The notes beneath the pieces were generated by a model, which ran no database searches, had not been told where the DNA came from, and saw only the letters and a list, made by a program, of their open reading frames with translations. Below are positions 9,277 to 18,683 of a stretch of 64,000 nt of DNA, piece after piece. The stretch lies in contig CAZBKM010000001.1 of the NCBI GenBank assembly GCA_964492485.1, positions 301,927 through 365,926 of the forward strand, given 5' to 3'. Made by a program: the position numbers and the translations under genes. The stretch's first letter is position 1, and each line of letters begins with the position of its first letter. This stretch comes from UBA5336 sp964492485 (GTDB lineage Bacteria > Pseudomonadota > Alphaproteobacteria > Caulobacterales > Hyphomonadaceae).

Positions 9277-9307
9277 ACCGCCCCGGGCCGGCCTGGCACG
9301 GGGCGGT
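9277..9307 (-). terminator. Strong GC hairpin, possible hppA transcript end
   Basis: Perfect 9-bp arms ACCGCCCCG/CGGGGCGGT with a 13-nt loop. It lies about 135 bp past the hppA stop and upstream of hemN. The minus-strand sequence after the stem (TTCTCGTTTCG) is only moderately T-rich, so intrinsic termination is possible rather than certain. Confidence 0.45.
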
Positions 9308-9337
9308 CTCACGGTCTTCGGGACAGGCCCCGGACCT

Positions 9338-9446
9338 TCGCGCATCTTCAAGTCGATCAGACCCGGTAAAGATGCGCAAAGGTCTCGTCTTGGAGCATTT
9401 TCTCGACACGAAGCGATGTCCGCTCCGCTTGAGAGCACGCTTAGAG
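9338..9446 (-). repeat. Family-1 palindromic repeat, diverged full-length copy
   Basis: Aligns along its whole length with the intact copies at 25823 and 58720. The second hairpin is kept as GCGCATCTT/AAGATGCGC (about 9340-9377). The first hairpin is degraded (GAGCATTTTCTCGACACG on the plus strand). It lies in the same orientation as hppA, and its first bases include the hppA stop codon. Confidence 0.7.
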
Positions 9447-11588
9447 CGCCAGCACCGCCAACATCAGGAGGGCCACGATGTTCGTGATCTTGATCATCGG
9501 GTTCACGGCGGGACCGGAGGTGTCCTTGTAGGGATCACCGACGGTGTCGCCGGTCACGGCGGCCTTGTGGGCCTCCGAACCCTTGCCGCCATGGTTCCCG
9601 TCCTCGATGTACTTCTTGGCATTGTCCCAGGCGCCGCCGCCCGATGTCATCGAGATGGCCACGAACAGACCGGTGACGATGACCCCGAGCAGCATCGCGC
9701 CCACGGAAGCCAGTGCCGCGGCCGGACCACCGATCAGCCAGATGACGAAGAACAGGACGATGGGTGACAGGACCGGCAGCAGCGACGGCACGATCATTTC
9801 CCGGATCGCAGCCTTGGTCAGCAGATCGACGGCCCGACTGTAGTCCGGCTTCGTCTCGCCGGTCATGATGCCCGGCATTTCGCGGAACTGGCGGCGCACC
9901 TCGTCCACCACGGCTTGCGCCGCGCGGCCCACGGCCATCATCGACATCCCGCCGAACAGGTTGGGCAGAAGACCGCCAAACAGCAGGCCCACCACCACAT
10001 AGGGGTTGGACAGGGAGAAGTTCACCGCGCCGATGCCGTCGAAGAAACTGCCCTCCACCGCATTGGCAGCAAAGAACTTCAGATCCTCGGTATAGGCCGC
10101 GAACAGGACAAGGGCGCCAAGGCCGGCCGACCCGATGGCATAGCCCTTGGTCACGGCCTTGGTCGTGTTGCCCACGGCGTCCAGGATGTCGGTGGTCTCG
10201 CGCACGTCGGACGGCAGTTCCGCCATCTCGGCTATCCCGCCGGCATTGTCCGTGACCGGCCCGAACGCATCGAGGGCCACGATGATCCCCGCGAGGGCCA
10301 GCATGGCGGTGGTGGCGATCGCGATCCCGTAAAGACCGGCAAGATTGTATGTCAGCAGGATCCCGCCAATGATCGTCAGCGCCGGCAGGGCCGTGGATTC
10401 CAGTGACACGGCCAGGCCCTGGATCACGTTGGTGCCGTGGCCGGACTCCGACGCCTTGGCCACCGAACGGACGGGCCGGTAGGCCGTCCCCGTATAGTAC
10501 TCGGTAATCCAGACGATCAGCCCCGTCACCGCCAGGCCTGTCAGCCCGCAGATATAGAGGTTGAGACCCGTCACCTCTCCCGGCAGTCCGAGCTTCGCGC
10601 CGGCACCTTCCAGCACGCCGAACCCGTTCGGGAGGAGGAAATGGATCACGCCCAGAACCAGGATCATCGACAGAATGCCGGTCGCCACGAGACCCTTGTA
10701 GAGCGCACCCATCACATTCGTGGAATTCGGCGACAGGCGCACGAAGAAAGTGCCCACGATGGACGCCACGATGCACGCCGCACAGATGGCAAGCGGCAGC
10801 AGCATGATCTCCGAGAGGTAGCCAAGACCCTGGAAGTAGATGGCCCCGAGCACCATGGTCGCGACCACAGTCACGGCGAAGGTCTCGAACAGGTCTGCAG
10901 CCATGCCGGCACAGTCTCCGACATTGTCGCCCACATTGTCGGCGATCGTGGCGGCGTTGCGCGGGTCGTCCTCGGGAATGCCCGCCTCGACCTTGCCGAC
11001 CATGTCTCCGCCGACATCGGCGCCCTTCGTGAAGATGCCCCCGCCAAGGCGCGCGAAGATCGAGATCAGCGAGGCCCCGAAGCCCAGCGCGACGAGGCCG
11101 TCGATCACATGGCGGTCATTGGGCTCGTAGCCGACAGGCCCGATCAGCAACCCGTAATAGAGGACGATGCCCAGAAGCGCGAGCCCGACGACGAGCATAC
11201 CGGTGATGGCACCGGACTTGAACGCTACGTTCAGCCCACCCTGCAGGCTGGTCTTCGCGGCTTCGGTCGTGCGCACATTCGCGCGCACCGACACCTTCAT
11301 GCCGATGAAGCCTGCCATGCCCGACAGCACCGCGCCGATTGCAAACCCTGCCGGCACCTGCCAGTTCCGGAACAGGATGGCCAGAATGACCAGGACGATC
11401 GCGCCGACGATCGCGATGGTTGTGTATTGCCGGTTGAGATAGGCGTTGGCGCCCTCCTGGATGGCGGTTGCGATCTCCTGCATCCGGCTATCGCCGGGCG
11501 AGCATTTCATAATGGCGCGGATCTGGGTCCAACCATAAATCACCGATAAGGCGCCCGCTGCGAGCGCCAGCCAGTACCAAAGGCCCAT
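9441..11588 (-). CDS. hppA: Membrane-bound proton-translocating pyrophosphatase
   Basis: 715 aa with about 15-16 membrane helices. Couples PPi hydrolysis to H+ pumping across the inner membrane. The substrate site is intact: DVGGDMVGKVEAGIPEDDPRN and DNVGDNVGDCAGMAADLFE. GNTTKAVTKG carries Lys at the position that separates K+-independent enzymes (Lys) from K+-dependent ones (Ala), so this is predicted K+-independent. A GGGGAGG ribosome site precedes ATG 11588. It follows thiL in the same direction. The stop codon lies inside a repeat element. Confidence 0.96.
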   Translation of the reverse strand: MGLWYWLALAAGALSVIYGWTQIRAIMKCSPGDSRMQEIATAIQEGANAYLNRQYTTIAIVGAIVLVILAILFRNWQVPAGFAIGAVLSGMAGFIGMKVSVRANVRTTEAAKTSLQGGLNVAFKSGAITGMLVVGLALLGIVLYYGLLIGPVGYEPNDRHVIDGLVALGFGASLISIFARLGGGIFTKGADVGGDMVGKVEAGIPEDDPRNAATIADNVGDNVGDCAGMAADLFETFAVTVVATMVLGAIYFQGLGYLSEIMLLPLAICAACIVASIVGTFFVRLSPNSTNVMGALYKGLVATGILSMILVLGVIHFLLPNGFGVLEGAGAKLGLPGEVTGLNLYICGLTGLAVTGLIVWITEYYTGTAYRPVRSVAKASESGHGTNVIQGLAVSLESTALPALTIIGGILLTYNLAGLYGIAIATTAMLALAGIIVALDAFGPVTDNAGGIAEMAELPSDVRETTDILDAVGNTTKAVTKGYAIGSAGLGALVLFAAYTEDLKFFAANAVEGSFFDGIGAVNFSLSNPYVVVGLLFGGLLPNLFGGMSMMAVGRAAQAVVDEVRRQFREMPGIMTGETKPDYSRAVDLLTKAAIREMIVPSLLPVLSPIVLFFVIWLIGGPAAALASVGAMLLGVIVTGLFVAISMTSGGGAWDNAKKYIEDGNHGGKGSEAHKAAVTGDTVGDPYKDTSGPAVNPMIKITNIVALLMLAVLAL

Positions 11589-11723
11589 TCAGCCCTCCCC
11601 TGTCTTTATCCGGACGCAACGACGCGCCGTTTGGAACGCGCAAAGGAGTGCCAAACCCCAGAAAGGCTGGCAAGCACTGTCTCGCCTGCACGTGCCGCCA
11701 TTCCCCGGTTTCGCAAGCGGTTT

Positions 11724-12659
11724 TCATCCGTGCTCGTAGCCGAGCCGGGCAGGCAGCGGGATATCGCGCCCGCCCCCTTGAAGGCGCAGCCCCGCACCGG
11801 CCTCCACGCGACCGATTCGCACCAGCGCCACACCCAGCGTACCGCCCGCCGTGCGCAGGGTATCGGTCGCGCTGTCGGGCGCAGCGAACAGCGGCACGTA
11901 ATCGTCACCGCCTGTCGCCTGGGCGAGCTTTCCCGCCGTATCGGCGTCAGGGTCCGCCCACGGCACCGCATCCGCATCCAGGATCAGCCGGACGCCGCTT
12001 GCCGTGGCGAGCTTGCCGGCATCGCTGAGCAGGCCGTCGGAAACGTCAAGGCTGGCGCTTGCATACCGCGCGATCAGGCTGGCGATCGCCAGCGGCGGGC
12101 GTGGCGGCTCACGGTAGTCGCGTATGCGCCAGGGCGCGTCCAGCGCGCCGCGTGCGGCCTCAAGCCCCAGATAGGCCGCCCCGATTGGCCCGAGCGTCCA
12201 GACGCCGTCGCCCGGCCTGGCGCCCCGTCGCAGGACCGGTCCCTCGCCCCGGCAAAGCCCGGTCAGGGTCAGGGACAGAACCAGCCGGTCCGGGTGGCTG
12301 ACCGTGTCGCCGCCGATCAGCACCGCCCCGTCGCTTGCCAATTCCTCGCCCAGCGCGCGGGCGAAGGGATCGAGGTCGGCCTCGTCCCGGCGCGAGGGCC
12401 AGGCGAGAGTCAGAAGCGCGCTCTCCGGAACGGCCCCCTTCGCGACAAGGTCGGACCGGTTGGCGCGGTAGAGCTTGCGGGCCACCGTCGCCAGCGGGTC
12501 TTCCGGCAGGAAGTGGACCCCCTCGACGAGCGCGTCGACCGTGACCAGACGCGCCACGTCGGCCTCCGGCAGGACCGCCACATCGTCCCGCAGGCCCAAT
12601 GCGCCCGGAGACGTCGCCAGTCCGGCGAAATGCGTCTGGATCAGGTCATGTTCCGGCAT
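11724..12659 (-). CDS. thiL: Thiamine-monophosphate kinase
   Basis: 311 aa. Phosphorylates thiamine monophosphate to thiamine diphosphate. PurM-like ATP-binding fold with the early Asp motif GLRDDVAVL, the DALVEGVHF metal/substrate loop, the central IGGDTV and ASLDVSDGLLSDA. GGGAGG lies 4 nt before ATG 12659. Ends 135 bp before hppA, with no terminator seen between, so cotranscription is possible. Confidence 0.94.
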   Translation of the reverse strand: MPEHDLIQTHFAGLATSPGALGLRDDVAVLPEADVARLVTVDALVEGVHFLPEDPLATVARKLYRANRSDLVAKGAVPESALLTLAWPSRRDEADLDPFARALGEELASDGAVLIGGDTVSHPDRLVLSLTLTGLCRGEGPVLRRGARPGDGVWTLGPIGAAYLGLEAARGALDAPWRIRDYREPPRPPLAIASLIARYASASLDVSDGLLSDAGKLATASGVRLILDADAVPWADPDADTAGKLAQATGGDDYVPLFAAPDSATDTLRTAGGTLGVALVRIGRVEAGAGLRLQGGGRDIPLPARLGYEHG

Positions 12660-12698
12660 GGGGCCTCCCGGTCGGCCGCCCCGCCGCGCGGCCTCCGT

Positions 12699-14231
12699 CT
12701 ACAGCGGAATGTTGTCGTGCTTCTTCCAGGGATTGGATACGGATTTCGATCGCAATGTCCGAAGCGCCCCGATGATCCGCCGGCGGGTGGCGTGGGGGCG
12801 GATGATGTCGTCGATGTAACCCTTGCGCGCCGCGACGTAGGGGTTGGCGAAATTGTCCTCATATTCCTTCGTTCGCCGGGCGATCTTTTCGGCGTCGCCC
12901 AGTTCGGACCGGAAGATGATCTCGACGGCTCCCTTTGCCCCCATGACGGCAATCTCCGCCGTCGGCCAGGCATAGTTGATGTCGCCACGGAGATGCTTGG
13001 AGCTCATCACGTCGTAGGCGCCCCCATAGGCCTTGCGCGTGATGACCGTGATCTTCGGCACCGTGGCCTCGGCATAGGCAAACAGCAGCTTCGCGCCATG
13101 GCGGATCAGACCGCCATACTCCTGCTTGGTTCCCGGCATGAAGCCCGGCACGTCCACGAAGGTCACGATCGGAATGCCGAAACAGTCGCAAAAGCGCACG
13201 AAGCGCGCCGCCTTGCGTGAGGCGTCGATGTCGAGCACGCCGGCCAGCGTCATCGGCTGGTTGGCGACGAAACCGACGGTCTGGCCGTCCATCCGGCCGA
13301 AGCCGACGATGATGTTCGCCCCGAACATCGGCGAAATCTCGAAGACATCGCCCTCATCGACCACCTTCTCGATGAGCTCGCGCATGTCATAGGGCGTGTT
13401 CGGATTGTCGGGGATCAGCGTGTCGAGGCTGGGAATGTCCCGCATGGGGTCATCGAAACTGGGCACCTGTGGCGGCGTCTCCCGGTTCGACAGCGGCAGG
13501 AAGTCCACCAGCCGCCGGATCTGGACCAGCGCCTCGATGTCGTTCTCGAAGGCGCCATCGGCGACGCCGGACTTTGCGGCATGGACCCGGGCGCCGCCCA
13601 GTTCCTCATGGGTGACCTCCTCATTGGTCACCGTTCGCACCACATCCGGGCCGGTGACGTACATGTAGGAGGTGTCCTTGACCATGAAGATGAAGTCCGT
13701 CAGCGCCGGGGAATAGACGTCGCCTCCCGCGCAAGGGCCCATGATGACGGAGATCTGGGGAATGACCCCTGAGGCCAGCGTGTTCTGGAGGAAGATGTCG
13801 GCATAGCCTGCGAGCGAATCGACCCCCTCCTGGATGCGCGCGCCGCCGGCATCAAAGATCCCGATCAGCGGCGCGCCATTGTTCATCGCGGCCGTCTGCA
13901 CCTTGACGATCTTCTGGGCATGGGCGTGGGAAAGAGAGCCTCCGAATACCGTGAAATCCTTCGAGAACAGATAGACCAGGCGGCCATTGATCGTGCCATA
14001 GCCGGTGATGACGCCATCGCCCGGTACCTTCTGCGCCTCCATGCCGAAATCGGAGCACTGGTGCTCCACGAACATGTCGAATTCCTCGAAACTGCCTTCA
14101 TCCAGCAGCGCTTCGACACGTTCGCGGGCTGTCAGCTTGCCCTTTTCGTGCTGACGGGCGATCCGCTCTGCCCCCCCTCCGAGTCGGGCCTGTTCCCGGC
14201 GCGCCTCAAGAGCCTCGATCACGTCCTGCAT
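12699..14231 (-). CDS. pccB: Propionyl-CoA carboxylase beta (carboxyltransferase) subunit
   Basis: 510 aa, the usual size. Carboxylates propionyl-CoA to methylmalonyl-CoA with a biotinylated alpha subunit. Typical landmarks: GKLTARERVEALLD, GGSLSHAHAQKI, GPCAGGDVYSPALTDF, VDVPGFMPGTKQEYGG, RKAYGGAYDVMSSKH and the C-terminal PWKKHDNIPL, characteristic of PccB. The alpha subunit is not adjacent. The mccA gene at 58.8 kb belongs to a leucine-pathway cluster, so pccA is probably elsewhere. Confidence 0.95.
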   Translation of the reverse strand: MQDVIEALEARREQARLGGGAERIARQHEKGKLTARERVEALLDEGSFEEFDMFVEHQCSDFGMEAQKVPGDGVITGYGTINGRLVYLFSKDFTVFGGSLSHAHAQKIVKVQTAAMNNGAPLIGIFDAGGARIQEGVDSLAGYADIFLQNTLASGVIPQISVIMGPCAGGDVYSPALTDFIFMVKDTSYMYVTGPDVVRTVTNEEVTHEELGGARVHAAKSGVADGAFENDIEALVQIRRLVDFLPLSNRETPPQVPSFDDPMRDIPSLDTLIPDNPNTPYDMRELIEKVVDEGDVFEISPMFGANIIVGFGRMDGQTVGFVANQPMTLAGVLDIDASRKAARFVRFCDCFGIPIVTFVDVPGFMPGTKQEYGGLIRHGAKLLFAYAEATVPKITVITRKAYGGAYDVMSSKHLRGDINYAWPTAEIAVMGAKGAVEIIFRSELGDAEKIARRTKEYEDNFANPYVAARKGYIDDIIRPHATRRRIIGALRTLRSKSVSNPWKKHDNIPL

Positions 14232-14311
14232 GGCGGGTCCCTTCCCTGATCAACTGTCTGTCCGGCGTGTTGATAAACCGACAGTCAGGCGACGCAAGCA
14301 CCGCCCCAGGG

Positions 14312-14977
14312 TCAGGCATAGCTGTAGGGCCCGCCGGCCGACAGCGCTTTCTGGTAGGCCGGGCGGGCGTGGATACGCTCCAGGAAGTCGCGCACGGCCT
14401 CATAGCCTCCCGCACCGGCGCGCTTGACCGCGGCTTCCAGCGGGAAGCTCATCATGATGTCGGCCGCGCTGAAGGCACCGCCCGCGAACCAGCCGTCCCC
14501 GGACTTGAGGGAGTCGTCCCAGAAGCGGATATGCGTGGCAAGCTGGGGGTCGAGAAAGCCCTGCTGCGCCCGGCCGGCAACCGCGCGCACGAGTGGCCGG
14601 GCCAGCCGGGGCGCATTGGACGGCAGCCGCTGGAAGACGAGCTTCATCACCAGCATCGGCATGGCGGACCCTTCCGCATAATGCATCCAGTAGGTGAACG
14701 CGCGCCCGGCGGGTGTCCCGCGCGCCGGACGCAGGCGATCGGCACCATGGGTGTCGAGCACATATTCGAAGATCGCCCCGGTTTCCGCAACCACGACCCC
14801 CTCTTCCTCGATGACCGGCGACTTGCCGAGGGGATGGACATCCTTCAGCGACTGGGGGGCGAGCATGGTCACCGGATCGCGGTCATAGCGGCGGACCTCG
14901 TAGGCGACCCGCAATTCTTCCAGCAGCCAAAGCACCCGCTGGGACCGGGAATCCTCAAGGTGGTGCACAACAATCAT
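14312..14977 (-). CDS. Glutathione S-transferase family protein
   Basis: 221 aa from ATG 14977, chosen because GGAG lies 8 nt upstream; an in-frame start 30 bases earlier lacks this. Thioredoxin-like N-domain (residues 1-78) contains the GSH-binding pattern HPLGKSPVIEEEG followed by ETGAIFEYV. A helical C-domain has FSAADIMMSFPL. The N-terminal sequence HHLEDSRSQRVLWLLEEL is of the bacterial beta-like GST type. Substrate unknown. Sits between pccB and atp12 on the same strand. Confidence 0.88.
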   Translation of the reverse strand: MIVVHHLEDSRSQRVLWLLEELRVAYEVRRYDRDPVTMLAPQSLKDVHPLGKSPVIEEEGVVVAETGAIFEYVLDTHGADRLRPARGTPAGRAFTYWMHYAEGSAMPMLVMKLVFQRLPSNAPRLARPLVRAVAGRAQQGFLDPQLATHIRFWDDSLKSGDGWFAGGAFSAADIMMSFPLEAAVKRAGAGGYEAVRDFLERIHARPAYQKALSAGGPYSYA

Positions 14978-15093
14978 GAGCGGCTCTCCAGGAAGGCGGA
15001 CGGCCACGACATGGCGACCTTTCCGTGGATTACGAAGTTACACGGCGATCGGATCGCCCCGACCGTTAAACCCGCGGAAGAAAAACGCCGCCC

Positions 15094-15810
15094 TCATCGC
15101 GACAGCGCGGCGAACCAGATGCCGAGCGCGACCGCATCGCGGCGGCGCGCCGCAACCGCGCGCGCCGCTTCGCTGTCCTCGCCCCAGTGTTCGGTCTGCC
15201 AGGCGTCCTCGATGCGCGACAGATCGAACGCCTCCGCAGCATCCAGACCTCCCATCGCCACGGCGAATGACAGGACAGAAGACGCATAGAGTCCGCAGCC
15301 GAACGCCACGCCCGTGATGGTGAAATCATCGAGTGAACTGGCCAGTTCCGCGGCCTTCACCAGCGATTCGGCGGGCTGACCCTGCCCCAGAAGGCCGCTG
15401 ACCGGATCCAGCGCGATACCGAGTTGATCGGCCGCCCACCGGCGCCAGGGTTCCCAGCCCCGAAGCTGACGCTGTCGCAGACCGGCAGGCTCGGGCGCGA
15501 TATGGCAGACCAGATCCGTCTCGCAGACCCGGGAAATCTCCTGGATGATCTCCACCCGCCGGTCAGGAGTCCGATCCAGCGCCACATTGGCAAGCCGGGT
15601 CAGCGGCAATTGTTCCGGGTCCACCTGCTCACCCTGGCGCGCCCATTCGTCGGCGATCGCTGCGCCGAGCGCGTGGGTCGGCACCTCCAGCACGCGGCCG
15701 GCCGGCGTGCGGATCGGGCGCCCGTCGAGCGCGACGGAGATCCCGCCCGGCCCGGCAACCGTGCCGGCCTGCTCGTAGAAGCGCTTCAATGTCCGGGGCG
15801 ACGGAGTCAT
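15094..15810 (-). CDS. ATP12 family F1-ATPase assembly chaperone
   Basis: 238 aa. ATP12 assists assembly of the F1 alpha subunit in mitochondria and alphaproteobacteria. N-terminal KRFYEQAG, then VALDGRPIRTPAGRVLEVP and AIADEWARQGEQVDPEQLPLTR, and the conserved ETDLVCHIA are all family hallmarks. It is the last gene of an overlapping operon; its ATG overlaps the phosphatase stop by 4 bp (ATGA). Confidence 0.93.
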   Translation of the reverse strand: MTPSPRTLKRFYEQAGTVAGPGGISVALDGRPIRTPAGRVLEVPTHALGAAIADEWARQGEQVDPEQLPLTRLANVALDRTPDRRVEIIQEISRVCETDLVCHIAPEPAGLRQRQLRGWEPWRRWAADQLGIALDPVSGLLGQGQPAESLVKAAELASSLDDFTITGVAFGCGLYASSVLSFAVAMGGLDAAEAFDLSRIEDAWQTEHWGEDSEAARAVAARRRDAVALGIWFAALSR

Positions 15811-16511
15811 CGCGTCTCCTCGCGCAGGTCAGGATCCAGCCGCCAGGCGCCGAACCTGTCGAGCGCTGTATTGAGGGTCTCGAAGTCGTGACAGATTTCA
15901 AGTGCACCCGCCGCCGTCAACTCATCGGCGCGGCCAAATCCCCAACTGACCCCAATCGGATGCACACCGGCAGCGCGGCCCATCTGCATGTCGAACACCG
16001 CGTCGCCGACGATCAGGCTGTCCTGCGGCGCGGCGCCGAGACGCTCCATGGCCGCCTGGACCATGGCGGGGTGAGGCTTGCCCGGCCCGTCATCGGCGCA
16101 GTGGATCGAATCGAACAGGTCGGCCAGTGGATGCGTCTCGAACAGGGCGTCGATCCCGCGACGGCTCTTGCCGGTGGCCATGGCGATAAGCCACCCGTCC
16201 TCGGCAAGACGCACCAGAGTGTCCAGCGCGCCCGGGTAGAGCTGCTCCTCGAAATCCGGCTCGCCACGACGCGAAACGAAGGCCACGCGGTAGGCTTCGA
16301 CCAGTCGTGCCAGATCACCGGCCAACAGGTCGGGGGGCGCAAGCCTGCGACAGGCCTCCTCCAGTCCCAGACCGACAATGGTGCGGGTCCGCTCATAGTC
16401 TGGTGGCGCCAGACCGCAGGCCCGAAAGGCGCGCGCCATCGCCTCCGTGATCACGGCACGGCTGTCGACCAGCGTGCCGTCGACATCCCAGATGGCCAGG
16501 CGAAGGCTCAT
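15807..16511 (-). CDS. gph: HAD-superfamily phosphatase, phosphoglycolate phosphatase-like
   Basis: 234 aa. HAD motif I WDVDGTLVDS (Asp9 nucleophile, Asp11), motif II ATGK, motif III Lys in GPGKPHP and motif IV VGDAVFDMQMG are all present, with an alpha-helical cap between I and II. The family clears 2-phosphoglycolate and related small phosphates; exact substrate not provable here. Overlaps both neighbours by 4 bp, indicating translational coupling in the rarA-to-atp12 operon. Confidence 0.85.
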   Translation of the reverse strand: MSLRLAIWDVDGTLVDSRAVITEAMARAFRACGLAPPDYERTRTIVGLGLEEACRRLAPPDLLAGDLARLVEAYRVAFVSRRGEPDFEEQLYPGALDTLVRLAEDGWLIAMATGKSRRGIDALFETHPLADLFDSIHCADDGPGKPHPAMVQAAMERLGAAPQDSLIVGDAVFDMQMGRAAGVHPIGVSWGFGRADELTAAGALEICHDFETLNTALDRFGAWRLDPDLREETR

Positions 16512-17509
16512 GCGAACGGCTCCAGCGGATCGGACCCGGCCTCCTCCAGCAGGAAGCCCAGCGTGTCGAAGGTCTGGCGCATGTGTCCTGGAAGATCGGC
16601 CTGCAACACCAGTGGGCGCCCACGCTCACGCGGCAGGATCAGCGCCCGGGCATGCAGATGCAGGCCCGCGGCCACGCCGAGCGGGACCTCCCGTCGGGTC
16701 GGATACTTTCGGTCGCCCAGGATCGCGCTGCCCAGTTCCTGCATGTGAAAGCGAAGCTGATGGGTCCGCCCCGTCTGGGGGCGTAGCGCCACCCAGGCCG
16801 CCTTCTGGCCGGCCTGCGAAAGCGTGGCATAGTCCGTCACCGCATGGCGCGCACCCGTTTCGTTCTGAACCGCGGGGCGCATCTTCTCCCGATCCTCGCC
16901 AGGACCGGCACCCTTGACCATCCAGCCACGTAACTGCCCGGCGCGGGGATTGGGCACGCCGACAGTCACCGCCCAGTAGATCTTGCCCAAATCCCGCGAC
17001 TTGAAGAGCTTGCCGAGCCGTGCGGCTGCGCCGGCACTCTTAGCCAGGACCAGGACGCCGGAGGTGTCCCGGTCCAGCCGATGGACCAGGCGGGGCTTCG
17101 GGGCGCCCGCCTCCGCCAGCGCGCCCAGCATGCCGTCAATGTGACGCCCTTGCCTGGTCCCGCCCTGCACGGCGAGCCCCGCCGGCTTGTTGAGCGCGAT
17201 CAGGTCGCGATCCTCATGGATCACCAGACCGCGTATAAAGGCAGCGTCCGCCGCCGGCACACCGGCGCCCGCATCGGATGGCTCCGCCGGGCGGCGCAAC
17301 TCTCCGAGGTCCCCCGGCAGTGTCACCGCCTGTCCGGCCTGCAGGCGCTGGTTCGACGTCGCCTTGGCATCGTCGACCCGGATCCGGCCTTCCCGCAGAA
17401 GCTTTTCAAGCCTGCCCTGGCTGATCTGTACCCGGCGCTTGATCCAGCGGTCGAGCCGGGTGTCCGCCTCGTCCGGGCTTACGATTTCGGGGGCGTCCAA
17501 CCGGCTCAT
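16508..17509 (-). CDS. rluC: RluA/RluC-family 23S rRNA pseudouridine synthase
   Basis: 333 aa from ATG 17509, which overlaps the crcB stop by 4 bp; the frame stays open upstream but lies over crcB. An S4 RNA-binding domain (about 15-70, TRLDRWIKRRV, RLEKLLREGRIRVD) precedes the catalytic domain with LVHRLDRDTSGVLVLAK (catalytic Asp) and RPQTGRTHQLRFHM. The S4 plus RluA layout matches RluC, which modifies 23S rRNA. Exact target sites cannot be read from sequence. Confidence 0.88.
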   Translation of the reverse strand: MSRLDAPEIVSPDEADTRLDRWIKRRVQISQGRLEKLLREGRIRVDDAKATSNQRLQAGQAVTLPGDLGELRRPAEPSDAGAGVPAADAAFIRGLVIHEDRDLIALNKPAGLAVQGGTRQGRHIDGMLGALAEAGAPKPRLVHRLDRDTSGVLVLAKSAGAAARLGKLFKSRDLGKIYWAVTVGVPNPRAGQLRGWMVKGAGPGEDREKMRPAVQNETGARHAVTDYATLSQAGQKAAWVALRPQTGRTHQLRFHMQELGSAILGDRKYPTRREVPLGVAAGLHLHARALILPRERGRPLVLQADLPGHMRQTFDTLGFLLEEAGSDPLEPFA

Positions 17510-17892
17510 GCCAGCACCCGCCGGACCAGGGTGAACGCCACCCAGAACATCGCCACGCTGCCCGCGGCATTTGCGAGCCCATAAAGCAGCGCCCGCCCTG
17601 GCACCCCGTCCTGGATCAGGGCCACGGTCTCCATGGAAAATGCGGAAAAGGTGGTGAAGCCGCCAAGCAGCCCGGTCCCCAGGAGGAGCATCATGTCCCG
17701 CCAGGCCTCTGGATGGGGCCGTGTCGCGATCCAGGCCAGAAGAAGACCCATAGCCGCCGAGCCGACCAGATTGACGAACAGGGTTGCGTGCAGTCCCGGT
17801 GCCGCCGAAACGAGCCTCGCCGCCACCGCACATGCGTGACGCAGGCTGGCGCCCAATGCGCCACCGAGCGCGACAAGAAGAAACGCCTTCAT
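17506..17892 (-). CDS. crcB: Fluoride channel CrcB/Fluc
   Basis: 128 aa with four membrane helices. The Fluc signatures GALGASLRHA, FVNLVGSAAMG and GTGLLGGFTTFSAFS (the Phe-box and central Na+ site region) are intact. Acts as a dual-topology dimer exporting F-. ATG 17892 overlaps the upstream pseudouridine synthase stop by 4 bp. It is embedded in an RNA-modification operon, with no fluoride riboswitch visible. Confidence 0.95.
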   Translation of the reverse strand: MKAFLLVALGGALGASLRHACAVAARLVSAAPGLHATLFVNLVGSAAMGLLLAWIATRPHPEAWRDMMLLLGTGLLGGFTTFSAFSMETVALIQDGVPGRALLYGLANAAGSVAMFWVAFTLVRRVLA

Positions 17893-18683
17893 CCCGCGAC
17901 CCCATAGGGGTCTTCGCCCGTCGGCGCCAGAGGCGATGCCGGCTCCTTTGGCAGACCGGCCGCCAGGCCGAGTTGCTCGGCCTTGCCCCTGAAGTCGTCG
18001 GGAACCGGCGCCTGGTATCCGAGCCTGGCGCCGGTCGCGCCGGGAACCTCCAGGCGCCAGGCGTGAAGCATCAGGCGCGCGGCCTCGGCCCGGGCGGACC
18101 CATGCCGGCCATCGCCCAGGATCGGCAGGCCGAGCGACGTCAGATGCAGGCGGATCTGGTGCAGGCGCCCAGTCTGGGGTCGCGCCTCGATCAGAGCATG
18201 GGTCGGCGTGGCGGCCAGGCAGCGCCAAACCGTCACGGCAGACTTCGCGCCGGGGGCGCCCGTCTCGGCCAGTTCCGCCACCTCGCGACCACCCGGTCGG
18301 CTGGCCCGGCGGATCGCCTGGTCGATCTGTCCCCGGGCATTGGCCGCAACGTGCCCGGCGACCAGGGCGACATAGGTCTTGCGGACCATTCGCGCCTCGA
18401 ATGCAGCCGTCAGCGCCCGAGCGCGCGGCACGGTCTCAGCTGCGAGAAGGACACCGGACGTTTCCCGGTCGATCCGGTGAACCAGATGGGGACGCTTGCC
18501 GTTCGACCGCGCGAAGGCCGCGAGCAGCCGGTCCACGGTCGTTTCGTTCCGATCGCGGCTGGTGCAGGCGATGTGGGGGGGCTTGTTCAGGACGAGATCT
18601 CCGCCCTGCCTGGCAATCACCAGTCGTTCGGCGAGAGCCATCTCGCGTGCAGACAGGGCGGCAACCGACCGATTACGGCTCAT
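17889..18683 (-). CDS. RluA-family pseudouridine synthase, short form without S4 domain
   Basis: 264 aa. Catalytic motif LVHRIDRETSGVLLAAE and ARPQTGRLHQIRLHL are clear. There is no S4 domain; the N-terminal 30 residues are a charged leader, then LVLNKPPHIAC. The size and layout resemble RluA/TruC-like enzymes for tRNA or rRNA. Overlaps rarA by 11 bp and crcB by 4 bp. Possible targets: position 32 of tRNAs or 746 of 23S rRNA by analogy with RluA. Confidence 0.85.
   Translation of the reverse strand: MSRNRSVAALSAREMALAERLVIARQGGDLVLNKPPHIACTSRDRNETTVDRLLAAFARSNGKRPHLVHRIDRETSGVLLAAETVPRARALTAAFEARMVRKTYVALVAGHVAANARGQIDQAIRRASRPGGREVAELAETGAPGAKSAVTVWRCLAATPTHALIEARPQTGRLHQIRLHLTSLGLPILGDGRHGSARAEAARLMLHAWRLEVPGATGARLGYQAPVPDDFRGKAEQLGLAAGLPKEPASPLAPTGEDPYGVAG

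Noticed and set aside
7840..9369. 509-codon open frame antisense to hemN
   Set aside because: Shadow frame; hemN has all radical-SAM motifs.
9187..9440. Search for an FNR box upstream of hemN
   Set aside because: No TTGATN4ATCAA-like palindrome; the region is occupied by a GC hairpin and a degraded repeat.
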